DNA of 64,000 bases. Source: an uncultured Roseovarius sp. GTDB taxonomy: Bacteria > Pseudomonadota > Alphaproteobacteria > Rhodobacterales > Rhodobacteraceae. The notes beneath the pieces were generated by a model. The model was not told where the DNA came from and did not search any database. It worked only from the letters and a program-made list of their open reading frames with translations. Positions within the stretch are counted from its first letter, which is position 1. The number at the start of each line of letters is the position of its first letter. The stretch is taken from the NCBI RefSeq assembly GCF_947259555.1, contig NZ_CAMYMD010000035.1, positions 1-64,000 on the forward strand, written 5' to 3'. Below are positions 35,572-44,988 of the stretch, piece by piece. A program made the position numbers and the translations under genes.

Positions 35572-36177
35572 TCAGCGGTCGATGAGCATGCGCTGCTTGC
35601 CGGGGATGACAAATCGCTCATTGCTGAGGCGCACATCCCTCTGCAAGTCACCCAGAACCACCGTGGTTTGGCTGCCACTGCCATCATGAATGACCCATTG
35701 CCGGAGTTCGACCGGGTCAGCCGTGAAGACGAGGTCTATGCTTCCGTATTCTGGGTGCTCCGGGTCTTGCGCGCGCACCGTGGTCGAGGTGCCGTCGCTG
35801 GCATGGCCGACCACCATACGCTCGCGCGTGAGGTCGACGTTGCGCGCCAGAATGATCTTGAGCGGCGTGCGGTGCAACGGATAGCCCTGCGGTCCGTCAT
35901 TTGAGCGCGGGTCGATGATGCCGACAGTGTCGCCATCGGCCACCACCAGCGCCTCTTCCGGCGGATCATATTCGAATCGGACCCGCCCGGGCCGCTTGAT
36001 GAGGATGCGGCCGGTACTGATCGTGCCATCCTCGTTGATCTGGGTGAACGCGCCCTGCGCGCTCTTCAGGTCATTGAGATAATTGGAAATCTGCCCCAGA
36101 GACAGCTTTTCCGCCGCCGCCGGGAGGGCCATTGCCGCCCAGAGGAGCGGCACCATGAGGATACGCATATGTTTCAT
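35572..36177 (-). CDS. lolA: Outer membrane lipoprotein carrier protein LolA
   Basis: The 201-residue periplasmic chaperone has a Sec signal peptide (ILMVPLLWAAMALPAAAEK). Motifs such as FTQINEDGTISTGRILIKRPGRVRFEYDPP and LRQWVIHDGSGSQTTVVL are typical of LolA, which ferries lipoproteins from LolCDE to the outer membrane. It lies just downstream of ftsK, as in many proteobacteria. An alternative start is three codons later. Confidence 0.92.
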   Translation of the reverse strand: MKHMRILMVPLLWAAMALPAAAEKLSLGQISNYLNDLKSAQGAFTQINEDGTISTGRILIKRPGRVRFEYDPPEEALVVADGDTVGIIDPRSNDGPQGYPLHRTPLKIILARNVDLTRERMVVGHASDGTSTTVRAQDPEHPEYGSIDLVFTADPVELRQWVIHDGSGSQTTVVLGDLQRDVRLSNERFVIPGKQRMLIDR

Positions 36178-36192
36178 AGCTCTTAAATAAGT

Positions 36193-36222
36193 TCCCGGGC
36201 GTGGAATTGCACCTGCCCGGGA
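36193..36222 (-). terminator. Stem-loop between ftsK and lolA
   Basis: TCCCGGGC and GCCCGGGA form an eight-base-pair stem with a 14-base loop in the 89-base gap after the ftsK stop. The sequence following on the minus strand is only moderately T-rich. It could attenuate read-through into lolA. Confidence 0.5.
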
Positions 36223-36266
36223 CGTAAAATCTGCATGTCATGGCGATGCGCCGCCGATGCCCCTGC

Positions 36267-39176
36267 CTATTGCGGCTCCGGCACCAGCACCTCGCGCTTG
36301 CCGACATGGTTCGAGGCGCTCACCACGCCCTCGTCTTCCATCTGCTCAACCAGCCGCGCCGCCTTGTTGTAGCCGATGGCCAGCTTGCGCTGAATATATG
36401 AGGTCGAGCATTTGCGATCCTTGATGACGATACCGACCGCCTGATCATAGAGCGCATCTTCGCCATCTGTATTGCCGCCGGTAGACAGGCCCAGAACCGC
36501 GTCGATACTGTCGGCCTTGTTCTCGTCGGGCCCCTGCAACACGCTGCCGACATATTCCGGCGGACCAAAGCCCTTGAGGTGGTTGACGACTTCTTCCACC
36601 TCCTCATCGCTCACGAACGGGCCATGACAGCGGGTGATCTTGCCGCCGCCCGCCATGTAGAGCATGTCACCCATCCCCAGAAGCTGCTCGGCGCCCATCT
36701 CACCCAGAATGGTGCGGCTGTCGATCTTGGAGGTCACCTGAAAGCTGATCCGCGTCGGGAAGTTCGCCTTGATCGTGCCGGTGATCACGTCGACCGAGGG
36801 GCGCTGTGTGGCCATGATCAGGTGAATGCCAGACGCCCGCGCCATCTGCGCCAGACGTTGAATGCAGGCCTCGATTTCCTTGCCTGCCACCATCATCAGG
36901 TCGGCCATCTCGTCGACGATGACGACGATATAGGGCATCTTCTCGGGTGCGAACTCTTCGGTCTCGAACACCGGCTCGCCGGTGTCGTCGTCAAAGCCGG
37001 TCTGCACCGTTCGGCTGAACATCTCGCCTTTCTTTAAGGCCTCGTCGACCCGGCCGTTATAGCCGTCGATGTTGCGCACGCCCATCTTGGACATCTTGCG
37101 ATAGCGGTCTTCCATCTCGGCCACCACCCATTTGAGCGCGACCACGGCTTTCTTGGGGTCGGTCACAACCGGAGACAGCAGATGCGGAATGCCGTCATAG
37201 ACGCTCAGCTCCAGCATCTTGGGGTCGATCATGATGAGGCGGCATTCATCCGGCGTCAGCTTGTACAGAAGGCTCAGGATCATCGTGTTGATCGCCACGG
37301 ACTTGCCCGAGCCGGTGGTGCCCGCGATCAGCAAGTGGGGCATTTTCGCCAGATTGGCGACCATCGGCTCGCCGCCGATATCCTTGCCCAGCGCCAGCGG
37401 CAATTTCTGATTGCCATCGCCATAAGACCGGCTCGACAGAATTTCACGAAAGCCGACGGTCTCGCGGTTGTCATTGGGCAGCTCGATCCCGATCACGGAG
37501 CGGCCCGGCACGGTCGACACGCGCGCCGAGAGCGCCGACATCGAGCGCGCGATATCATCGGCCAACCCGATCACGCGGGACGCCTTGAGGCCCGGCGCGG
37601 GCTCTAGTTCGTACATTGTCACCACGGGGCCGGGGCGCACGCTGACGATCTCGCCTTTGACACCGTAATCATCGAGCACATTTTCCAGCATGCGCGCATT
37701 TTCCTCGAGCGCATCATCGCTCAGATGGTGGCGCTGGATATTTGCGGGGTCGGCCAGCAGGCTGAGCGGCGGCAACTCGTATTCGGGCGGCGCGGGCACA
37801 TCGAACTGCAACGCAGGCTGCGCCTCGGCCATCGCGCGGGCCGAGGGTTGCGGGGCCTTGCGCGGTGTGTGCTGCACCACCTTGCGCGGCTCTGGCGTGG
37901 GGATGCGCGGCGCGCTTGCGACAGGCGGCGTTTGCGAGTCCGCGACCTCAGGCTCAGGGGCCACCATGCCATATTCAACGTCTTGCCGTGGTTCTATCAT
38001 CGGCCCAGGTTGTGTTTCCGGCGCAGGTTGTGGCGCGGCATGGCGCGCGGTCAGCGGCGGTTCCGGCGGCAGGGTGCCACGCGGCGCAGTGTCCAGAATC
38101 AACGGGTCGGGGCCTCGGCCTCGGCCCTTGGTCAAAGGTGCGACCGACTCGACCCGCACCGACGGGTTCTGGCGAACCCGCGATTTGATGACATCTGAAA
38201 TCTTGGCACGAATACGGTCGTCACCCGGCATCTCGGCCTCGCCGTCAAAAGCGTCGGTCTCGACAAGCTCCGGCTCGGGCATGGTTTCGGGCTTGCGCAT
38301 CAACAGGGGCATGCGCGCCAGCAGACCAGACGGCTTGTCAGCGGCCAGCGGCTCCTCTGGCGGCAACGGCGTCGGCTCAGGTGTTTCATCTCCGCGACGC
38401 ACACGGGCCGCCTGCATCGAAGGTTCCGCGCGCGCGGTCTCGGGCAGGGACGCCTCGTTTTTGCGTTCACGACGCGCCGCAAGCCGCGCCTGCATGGCGT
38501 GACCCGCCTTGGCTGCCCCGTCCGCACCGCGGCCCATCCCGCGCATGAGCCACGCATAGCTCATGATCAGGCCAACCAGCAAAAACCGCCCGATACGGTT
38601 CAGCTCGCCGCGCGTGAAGCCAAGCACGAAGGCCCCAAAGACGAGCATCACCGCTCCAAGCGCCAGCGAGAGGAGTTTGAGGCCGATCGTGGCCCCGACA
38701 GGCAGGATACCCAGAAGTGCGCCAAGGACAGTATCTCCGAAAAGCCCACCCAGACCGAAGCTGTGGATGCGCGCCCAGTCATCACCGGGCGCGAGCGACG
38801 AGGCATAAAGCGCCAGAGCCGCAAGCCAGATCGGTGCAAAGATGAGCCGGCTGGTGGCGCGGTCCTCGCCCCGGTGCAGCGCCAGCCGCGCGCCCCAGAC
38901 GCCGGGTACGATGGCCATGCCCCAGGCCCCCCAACCGATGATCATGAAGAGCGGCGCCGCGACCGACGCGCCAAGCCGTCCCATCCAGTTCTGCACCGGC
39001 GCATCGGTGGCCGACATCCAGCTGGGATCGTCCGGGCTATAGGAGACCACCATCGCCGCCGTCATTGCCGCGACGGCAATCAGCAGAAGACCCAGCAATT
39101 CCTTGCCGCGTTTCTCAATCGCCTCGGCCATGCCGCTGTCAAGCAAAGGGTCGCGCCCGCGCGTCTGATATGCCAT
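36267..39176 (-). CDS. ftsK: DNA translocase FtsK
   Basis: This septal DNA pump coordinates chromosome dimer resolution with division. From MAYQTRGRD it has 969 residues: four to five membrane helices (about 20-190), a proline/acid-rich linker (about 230-500), then the motor with Walker [25 protein letters not shown] and [22 protein letters not shown]-terminal winged-helix gamma domain ([21 protein letters not shown]) reads KOPS sites. An ATG 18 bases upstream is possible but would almost touch the preceding stop. Confidence 0.96.
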   Translation of the reverse strand: MAYQTRGRDPLLDSGMAEAIEKRGKELLGLLLIAVAAMTAAMVVSYSPDDPSWMSATDAPVQNWMGRLGASVAAPLFMIIGWGAWGMAIVPGVWGARLALHRGEDRATSRLIFAPIWLAALALYASSLAPGDDWARIHSFGLGGLFGDTVLGALLGILPVGATIGLKLLSLALGAVMLVFGAFVLGFTRGELNRIGRFLLVGLIMSYAWLMRGMGRGADGAAKAGHAMQARLAARRERKNEASLPETARAEPSMQAARVRRGDETPEPTPLPPEEPLAADKPSGLLARMPLLMRKPETMPEPELVETDAFDGEAEMPGDDRIRAKISDVIKSRVRQNPSVRVESVAPLTKGRGRGPDPLILDTAPRGTLPPEPPLTARHAAPQPAPETQPGPMIEPRQDVEYGMVAPEPEVADSQTPPVASAPRIPTPEPRKVVQHTPRKAPQPSARAMAEAQPALQFDVPAPPEYELPPLSLLADPANIQRHHLSDDALEENARMLENVLDDYGVKGEIVSVRPGPVVTMYELEPAPGLKASRVIGLADDIARSMSALSARVSTVPGRSVIGIELPNDNRETVGFREILSSRSYGDGNQKLPLALGKDIGGEPMVANLAKMPHLLIAGTTGSGKSVAINTMILSLLYKLTPDECRLIMIDPKMLELSVYDGIPHLLSPVVTDPKKAVVALKWVVAEMEDRYRKMSKMGVRNIDGYNGRVDEALKKGEMFSRTVQTGFDDDTGEPVFETEEFAPEKMPYIVVIVDEMADLMMVAGKEIEACIQRLAQMARASGIHLIMATQRPSVDVITGTIKANFPTRISFQVTSKIDSRTILGEMGAEQLLGMGDMLYMAGGGKITRCHGPFVSDEEVEEVVNHLKGFGPPEYVGSVLQGPDENKADSIDAVLGLSTGGNTDGEDALYDQAVGIVIKDRKCSTSYIQRKLAIGYNKAARLVEQMEDEGVVSASNHVGKREVLVPEPQ

Positions 39177-39194
39177 GTCTTCCCTCGTCCTCAA

Positions 39195-40373
39195 TCATCC
39201 AAAGAGACAGTCGCGCAGCCGCATCAGGCCTGCCACCGTCTCGCTCTTCGGGGCCACCATCGCGACCCGGATATATCCCTCGCCGGGGTTCACACCGCCT
39301 GCGGTCTGGCTCAGGTAGGCTCCGGGTAACACCCGCACGCCCGTCTCCTGCCAGAGCCTGAGCGCCGCCGCCTCGCCATCCTTGACCGGAAGCCACAGAA
39401 AGAACCCGGCCTCCGGGCTGCGATAGCCAGGCAAATTTCCAAGAATGTCATCGGCAAGCTCATATTTCTCGGCGTATTGACGGCGATTTTCGACGACATG
39501 CGCCTCGTCGGCCCAGACCTTGGCAGCGGCATGCTGCAAGGGCATCGGCAGCGGGCTCCCGGCATAATTGCGCAACTGTTTCATATGCGCGATATTCTCC
39601 GGCCCGGACGCGACAAAGCCGCTACGCAAGCCCGGCAGGTTCGACCTCTTCGAGAGGCTGTGAAACGCGACAATCCGCTCTGGGTCGGCCCCCATGTCCT
39701 GTGCCACCTCCAGCACGCCGACCGGCGGTGCATCGCGATATATTTCCGAATAGCACTCATCGGCAAACACCCTGAAATCGTATTTTTCCGCAAGTGAAAT
39801 CAGGTCTGCCCAGTAGTCGCGGCTCGCCACCGCACCCTGAGGATTGGACGGAGAGCACAGATAGGCGACGGTGACCCGGTTCAAAATGTCCTCGGACAAA
39901 TTGGAGAAGTCCGGCAGAAACCCGGTCTCATGGGTGGCATTCAGGAACACCGGTTCGGCACCGACGCTGAGCGCCGCCACCATGTAGACCTGATAGAACG
40001 GGTTTGGCGCCAGAACGACAGGCTTTCGCCCGCCCTTGGTCTCGGGGCAGAGCGCCATCATCGCATTGTAGAGCCCCTCGCGCGTGCCATTGAGCGCCAA
40101 CACATGACGAGCGGGGTCGAGCCTCACCCCATAGCGCCGCCCGACCCAGTTCGTGGCGGCCTCCAACAAAGCGGGCATGCCCTCATTGACGGGATAATTT
40201 CCAAAGCCATCCGCGTTCTGCGCGATGATATCGCTTATCCAGCGCGGGAATTCATGCTTCGGCTCGCCAATGGTCATGTGCACGACATCACCGCCGGGCG
40301 CATGGGCATCAAGCAAGCTCCGCAGGCGCGGAAACGCATAGGCCGGAAGGTTCGAAAACCGCTCGGGAAACAT
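39195..40373 (-). CDS. Class I/II aminotransferase (DapC-like)
   Basis: The 392-residue PLP enzyme starts MFPERFSNLPAYAFPRLRSLL. It contains LALNGTREGLYNAM, the segment CSPSNPQGAVASRDYW, FADECYSEIYRD and the Schiff-base lysine in FHSLSKRSNLPGLRSGF. The nearest named family is N-succinyldiaminopimelate aminotransferase (DapC). With dapF only one gene away, a lysine/peptidoglycan role is plausible, but other substrates cannot be excluded. Confidence 0.82.
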   Translation of the reverse strand: MFPERFSNLPAYAFPRLRSLLDAHAPGGDVVHMTIGEPKHEFPRWISDIIAQNADGFGNYPVNEGMPALLEAATNWVGRRYGVRLDPARHVLALNGTREGLYNAMMALCPETKGGRKPVVLAPNPFYQVYMVAALSVGAEPVFLNATHETGFLPDFSNLSEDILNRVTVAYLCSPSNPQGAVASRDYWADLISLAEKYDFRVFADECYSEIYRDAPPVGVLEVAQDMGADPERIVAFHSLSKRSNLPGLRSGFVASGPENIAHMKQLRNYAGSPLPMPLQHAAAKVWADEAHVVENRRQYAEKYELADDILGNLPGYRSPEAGFFLWLPVKDGEAAALRLWQETGVRVLPGAYLSQTAGGVNPGEGYIRVAMVAPKSETVAGLMRLRDCLFG

Positions 40374-40573
40374 CTGGTACTGCCTCAAGGTTCGGGATCG
40401 TTGACGCCCCGTTTTCTTGAAACTACCCAAGCCCCGGCGTCAGGTCCAGAGAAACCAACGGGACAAGCCCGGGAATGTGGCATTTTTGGCAAGACGGACA
40501 GACTTCATTCACCGTTCCCAAAATACTCACGGCACCACAGCCTGCTGCCTGCGCACCCCATGCAAGGCCGTTT

Positions 40574-41833
40574 TCAGGCCGCTGTCAGTTGACCGCTGCG
40601 CCATCCGCTGACGGTTGCGGTCACGATCTGACCCTCGGTCTGATCGCTGTCAAACACGACTTCGGTGAATTGTTCGGTGCGGCCCATGCGTGGCGCTTCC
40701 ATCAGCACCTTGTGGCTGCGGCCCCGTTGCGCTTGCAGATGCGCGGCCACCCGCGCCGCACCGGCGGCACGCAACCGCGCGGCGCGGTCCTTGATCACCG
40801 GCCCCTTGACCTGTGGCATACGTGCAGCGGGCGTCCCGCGCCGGGGGCTGTAGGGAAAGACGTGCAGCCATGTCAGCTGACACTCTTCGACCAGCCGCAG
40901 CGAGTTCTCGAAGGCCGCCTCGGTCTCGGTCGGAAATCCGGCAATGATGTCGGCCCCGAATGTCATCTCGGGGCGCAACCGGCGCGCCTCTTCGGCGAAC
41001 CGGATCGCATCGTCGCGCAGGTGCCGCCGCTTCATCCGCTTGAGAATGAGATCGTCACCATGCTGAAGGCTCAGATGCAGATGCGGCATCAGTCGCGGCT
41101 CGGTGGCGATGGCTTGCATGAGATTCTCGTCCACCTCGATGGAATCGATGGAACTGATCCTCAAGCGTGGCAGGTCCGGGACCAGCCGCAAAATGCGCAT
41201 GACAAGGTCGCCCAGCTTGGGTGTTGCTGGCAAATCAGCGCCCCAGCTTGTCAGATCCACACCCGTCAGCACGACCTCGTTGTAGCCCGCGCCGACCAGC
41301 CGCTTGATCTGATCCACCACAACCCCGGCAGGCACCGATCGCGAATTGCCGCGCCCATATGGGATGATGCAAAAGGTGCAACGATGATCGCACCCGTTCT
41401 GCACCTGCACATAGGCCCGCGAGCGGGTGCCGAAGCCGTCGATCAGGTGCCCCGCCGTTTCCCGCACCGACATGATGTCATCGACCGACACGCGCTCGGT
41501 CTGCCCGATGAAATCAGCCGCGAGGCGGCCCCAAGTCTCGGGGTTCATTTTCTCGGTGTTGCCGATGACGGCATCCACCTCGGCCATACCGGCAAAGGTT
41601 TCGGGCTCTGTCTGCGCGGCACATCCGGTGACGATCAACCTTGCCTCCGGGTGCTCGCGTCTGAGCCGTCTTATCTCTTGCCGTGCCTTGCGCACCGCCT
41701 CGGCCGTTACGGCGCAGGTATTCACGACGACCGCGTTGCCCACGCCAGCCTCCGCACTCAGCGCCTTCATCGCCTCGGTCTCATATGCGTTGAGGCGACA
41801 TCCCAACGTGGTGAACTTCGGGGCCTCGGTCAT
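40574..41833 (-). CDS. mtaB: tRNA t6A37 methylthiotransferase MtaB
   Basis: This radical SAM enzyme makes ms2t6A37 in tRNA. The 419-residue protein has an N-terminal MTTase domain with three cysteines (TLGCRLN, VNTCAVT, VTGCAAQ), a radical SAM CxxxCxxC in CDHRCTFCIIPYGRG and a C-terminal TRAM domain. Its start overlaps the dapF stop by four bases (41830-41833). Confidence 0.95.
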   Translation of the reverse strand: MTEAPKFTTLGCRLNAYETEAMKALSAEAGVGNAVVVNTCAVTAEAVRKARQEIRRLRREHPEARLIVTGCAAQTEPETFAGMAEVDAVIGNTEKMNPETWGRLAADFIGQTERVSVDDIMSVRETAGHLIDGFGTRSRAYVQVQNGCDHRCTFCIIPYGRGNSRSVPAGVVVDQIKRLVGAGYNEVVLTGVDLTSWGADLPATPKLGDLVMRILRLVPDLPRLRISSIDSIEVDENLMQAIATEPRLMPHLHLSLQHGDDLILKRMKRRHLRDDAIRFAEEARRLRPEMTFGADIIAGFPTETEAAFENSLRLVEECQLTWLHVFPYSPRRGTPAARMPQVKGPVIKDRAARLRAAGAARVAAHLQAQRGRSHKVLMEAPRMGRTEQFTEVVFDSDQTEGQIVTATVSGWRSGQLTAA

Positions 41834-42663
41834 CGCGCGGCCGCCAGAAATTCGGGGGTGAGCGTGCCGCTTGCCACATGCATCGTCGCACCGGTCATCC
41901 AAACGCCATCCTCGCGCCAGTCTACCTCGATCGTGCCGCCATCAAGCGCGATACGGACCGCGCGCCCGGTCAGCCCGCGACGCGCCGCAGCCACGACCGT
42001 GGCGCAGGACGAGGACCCTGACGCCAGCGTCACACCAACGCCCCGCTCCCAGACCCGCATGCGGATATGGTCCGGGCCGACGATCGTCGCGACCTGCACA
42101 TTGGTGCGCTCGGGAAAGAGCGGGTGATGCTCGTAGCGCGGTCCGAATTGCTCCAGCGGCACGGCCTCGGCATCGGCCACGAAAAACGTACAATGCGGAT
42201 TGCCCATGCCCGTGGCGACAGGCCCGCCCTCGATCGGCAGCTCGAGCGTCTCGATCTCCTCGCTCAACGGGATCTGCGACCAGTCCAGCTGTGGCTGCCC
42301 CATGTTGACGGATGTCAATCCGTCACCCGCATCCACCGCGACCAACGCGCCGCGCTCGGTACTGAGTTCCAGGCGCGTCTTGCCGGTCTCTCGCATCAGG
42401 TGCCGGGCAATACATCGCGTGGCATTGCCGCAGGCGGCAGAGCGCGACCCATCCGCATTGTAGAAGGTCAGATGCGCATCGCCCGCACCTTTGCCAATCA
42501 CCGCCAATTGATCGAATCCGAGGCCACGATGCCGGTCCGCAATCACCGCGATCAGGCCCGCCGTCAGACCCGGATCACGGGCGCGCCCGTCGAGCACGAC
42601 AAAATCGTTTCCCAGCCCGTGCATCTTGAAAAAGGGCAATCCGTTTGTGTCAGTCTGATCCAT
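41830..42663 (-). CDS. dapF: Diaminopimelate epimerase
   Basis: It converts LL- to meso-diaminopimelate for lysine and cell wall synthesis. From MDQTDTNGLPFFKMHGLGNDF the protein is 277 residues, with catalytic cysteines in SAACGNATRC and GSSSCATVV. It is translationally coupled to mtaB. A longer in-frame start would extend to 42723 but adds no family sequence. Confidence 0.95.
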   Translation of the reverse strand: MDQTDTNGLPFFKMHGLGNDFVVLDGRARDPGLTAGLIAVIADRHRGLGFDQLAVIGKGAGDAHLTFYNADGSRSAACGNATRCIARHLMRETGKTRLELSTERGALVAVDAGDGLTSVNMGQPQLDWSQIPLSEEIETLELPIEGGPVATGMGNPHCTFFVADAEAVPLEQFGPRYEHHPLFPERTNVQVATIVGPDHIRMRVWERGVGVTLASGSSSCATVVAAARRGLTGRAVRIALDGGTIEVDWREDGVWMTGATMHVASGTLTPEFLAAAR

Positions 42664-42731
42664 GCCCGCGCATATAAACCCGGCGCCAAGACGAATCCAG
42701 CGGCTTGCGGAAATATCTTGCACTTTCGGGG

Positions 42732-42760
42732 TTGACCGCCTGCCCGCGTGTTTCTAGATA
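42732..42760 (+). promoter_or_regulatory. Sigma-70-type promoter of tRNA-Lys
   Basis: TTGACC at 42732-42737 and TAGATA at 42755-42760 are separated by 17 bases, close to the housekeeping consensus. The tRNA begins 11 bases downstream of the -10 hexamer. Confidence 0.7.
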
Positions 42761-42771
42761 CCGCCCCTAGT

Positions 42772-42847
42772 GGGCCGTTAGCTCAGTTGGTAGAGCAACT
42801 GACTTTTAATCAGTGGGTCGCAGGTTCGAATCCTGCACGGCTCACCA
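42772..42847 (+). tRNA. tRNA-Lys (anticodon TTT)
   Basis: The 76-base cloverleaf is complete with encoded CCA. The acceptor stem GGGCCGT pairs with ACGGCTC (one G-T pair). The D-arm is GCTCAGTTGGTAGAGC, the anticodon loop CTTTTAA carries TTT at 42805-42807, and the T-arm contains GGTTCGAATCC. A decayed integrase gene follows downstream, so this tRNA may have been an attachment site. Confidence 0.98.
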
Positions 42848-42925
42848 CTGTTTTCAAAGACTTAGCGATTGCACCGGTGCAGTGTTAGATCGTTTTGGAT
42901 CGACAGTGTTCTTGATCCGATCCAA

Positions 42926-43440
42926 CTAACGATTCCGTCGAAACTGGACAATCCGGTTCGCGCCCTCGCTGCGGTTCCTCAAGGAGTGGTTTGTCGTTGA
43001 CACACTTGTATGCTCCGCCGCATCTCGAAGCGCATAGGGATCGACGCCAAGACTTTTGGCTACAGTGACCGCTCCTGCACGTATATACATCATCCAGATG
43101 TTGTTTGGGATCTGCAGTGCCGTGCCGTAGCGCGCGACACGCCTGAGCGTGTTGAACAAACGGTGAATGTATGAGGTCGAACGGCTCTTCTCTTCACTTG
43201 CTTTCTGTATGCGTTTGATTTGTTCATAGTCCAGATCCTGGATCGGCATGGGGCCCGATCGCGCTTTCCAATTTCGCAAGCCGCTGCAGGTAGCCATGCT
43301 TGGTATTTTCCTTCACGTCAGGGATTGGCGAAAATTCATCGAACGTGTAGCGAACAATAAGATAATGCCACGTCCCGAGACGCACCTTTGGCTGATCCAG
43401 TGACTCCCACCCGCATGTGAGTCGGCATGCGAAATTGACC
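42926..43440 (-). pseudogene. Decayed tyrosine-type site-specific integrase
   Basis: Two reading frames on the minus strand together resemble a phage-type integrase. Upstream, one frame reads TWHYLIVRYTFDEFSPIPD then VKENTKHGYLQRLAKLESAI, a core-binding domain. After a one-base shift in the G/C run near 43250-43256 a second frame continues MPIQDLDYEQIKRIQKASEE and SYIHRLFNTLRRVARYG. It then jumps to a C-terminal-like AGAVTVAKSLGVDPYALRDA and HTSVSTTNHSLRNRSEGANR. Most of the catalytic domain is missing, and the position of the active tyrosine reads NHSLR. It is therefore non-functional. Confidence 0.68.
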
Positions 43441-43835
43441 CACTTGGGCCAGAGCTGAGTGACAGCATTCGGAGAATGCCGCGCGACAGGGCGACAGGAA
43501 GTTGTGCGCAGGAACCGGGCTTTGCAGAGTCAGTGCCAACGTGCGTGATGTAGCGCCGGGCTCGGCCCAAACCGGTCACAGCGCTATGGAGGGAATGCTG
43601 CAGTGCAGTATCACCAAAGCGGACCTCGAAACCTTATCGGTGCAGTTCCAGAGAGACACGGGCACTGGATTCCAAAAGCGCTGGTTCCCAAAAGCCTCTT
43701 CGGTCAGAAGAGGCATGCCAAAGCGTGCTGGAAGCGACCCGACGGCGCATGCGCTGCGGGCGCCGTCGCGGATGACGTAAGACATTGTGGCGACATGTTC
43801 GCCTCCACTCAAACGCGTAGAACTTCGACCCCCAA
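43441..43835. other. Non-coding or relic stretch between integrase relic and napC
   Basis: Short open frames occur on both strands, including one of 78 codons on the minus strand (43576-43812), but none has a family motif, a ribosome binding site or codon use I trust. The stretch most likely consists of decayed DNA from the same insertion as the integrase relic. Confidence 0.5.
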
Positions 43836-44525
43836 TTACTCGGATGCGGTATCAGTCAGGTAACTCTGAACTTCCGCGCCATCGTCAAGGCCGGGCTGCT
43901 TTTCGCCCTGAAGCTCCTCGGGGACTGTCCACCCCGGCTCGATGCCTGTCATGTCAGGCAGTTCGTGAGCGATCCCCTTGTGGCAGTTGATGCAGGTTCT
44001 CTCTCCCGACAGCAGGTACTCCGAGTGGATCTCCGCTGCGCGTGGAGACTGGCGGCTAAGATCCATCGCGGTTTCGGTATGACAGTTGCGGCATTCCAGA
44101 CTGTCATTGGCCTGCAGCCGCCCCCATTCCCGCTTGGCCATTACAAGTCGGTGATCGAGGAACTTTTCGCGCGTGCTGATCGTGCCGAATATGTGGCCCC
44201 AGACTTCCTTCGAGGCCTGCATCTTGCGGGCGATCTTGTCCGTCCACTCATGCGGGACGTGGCAGTCTGGACACCCGGCGCGCACGCCCGACCGATTGGA
44301 GAAGTGCACGGTGCGCGACAACTCCTCGTAGACGTTGGCCTCCATCTCGTGGCACGAAATGCAGAATTTCTCGGTGTTGGTGTATTCCAGTGCCGTGTTG
44401 AAGGCACCCCAGAAGACCACACCGCCGACGAACCCGCCCAAGGTCAGGAACCCCAGCCCGAGCGTTCCAGCCGGTGTCCACAGGACCCGCCAGAACCAGC
44501 GGAAAGGCTTGAGAATCCAGCGCAT
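43836..44525 (-). CDS. napC: NapC tetrahaem c-type cytochrome (quinol dehydrogenase)
   Basis: The 229-residue membrane-anchored cytochrome of the NapC/NirT family passes electrons from the quinol pool to NapAB. There is one N-terminal helix ([19 protein letters not shown]) and four CXXCH haem sites: CISCH, CPDCH, CRNCH and CINCH. The start MRWILKP lies one base beyond the napB stop. It is the last gene of napEFDABC. Confidence 0.96.
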   Translation of the reverse strand: MRWILKPFRWFWRVLWTPAGTLGLGFLTLGGFVGGVVFWGAFNTALEYTNTEKFCISCHEMEANVYEELSRTVHFSNRSGVRAGCPDCHVPHEWTDKIARKMQASKEVWGHIFGTISTREKFLDHRLVMAKREWGRLQANDSLECRNCHTETAMDLSRQSPRAAEIHSEYLLSGERTCINCHKGIAHELPDMTGIEPGWTVPEELQGEKQPGLDDGAEVQSYLTDTASE

Positions 44526-44526
44526 G

Positions 44527-44988
44527 TCAGTTGCCCCCGGCGCCGGTGGCACCCATTTCGGACATGTCGGTAAACGTGTTGTCAATTAGCGGTGCCGTGT
44601 CGGCCTGCGACACGTGGCACTGGGTACAGAAATACCGGCGGGGCGATACATCGGCGAGCATCTGCCCCTCGCGGGTCATGTAGTGGGTGATCGAGATCAT
44701 CGGCGCACCCGAGCCTTGGGTATGTTCGCGCCTGTGGCATGACATGCAGCGGTTGGCATTGACCGAAAGCTGATACCCTTCAATCGAATGGGGGATCACC
44801 GGCGGCTGTTCGGGATAGGCGCGCATTTGGCGGACATCGTCGGTGACAAATTGCTCCAGCGGCTCGGCCGGGATCGATTCCATCGGATCGGGGGACGGCC
44901 CTGACAGTTCCGGCACGTTTTGTGCGAAGACGAAACTGCCGACGAGGCAGGCGGTGAAAACGGCGATCAGGCGAAACTGCATCATCAT
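44527..44988 (-). CDS. napB: NapB dihaem cytochrome c subunit of periplasmic nitrate reductase
   Basis: The 153-residue periplasmic protein has a signal peptide ([19 protein letters not shown]) and two CXXCH haem sites (CMSCH, CTQCH). It delivers electrons from NapC to NapA. Three consecutive ATG codons exist; the first (44988) gives an ATGA overlap with the napA stop and is chosen. Confidence 0.96.
   Translation of the reverse strand: MMMQFRLIAVFTACLVGSFVFAQNVPELSGPSPDPMESIPAEPLEQFVTDDVRQMRAYPEQPPVIPHSIEGYQLSVNANRCMSCHRREHTQGSGAPMISITHYMTREGQMLADVSPRRYFCTQCHVSQADTAPLIDNTFTDMSEMGATGAGGN

Noticed and set aside
43576-43812. 78-codon minus-strand frame between the integrase relic and napC
   Set aside because: It has no ribosome binding site, family motif or plausible codon use and lies in decayed DNA.
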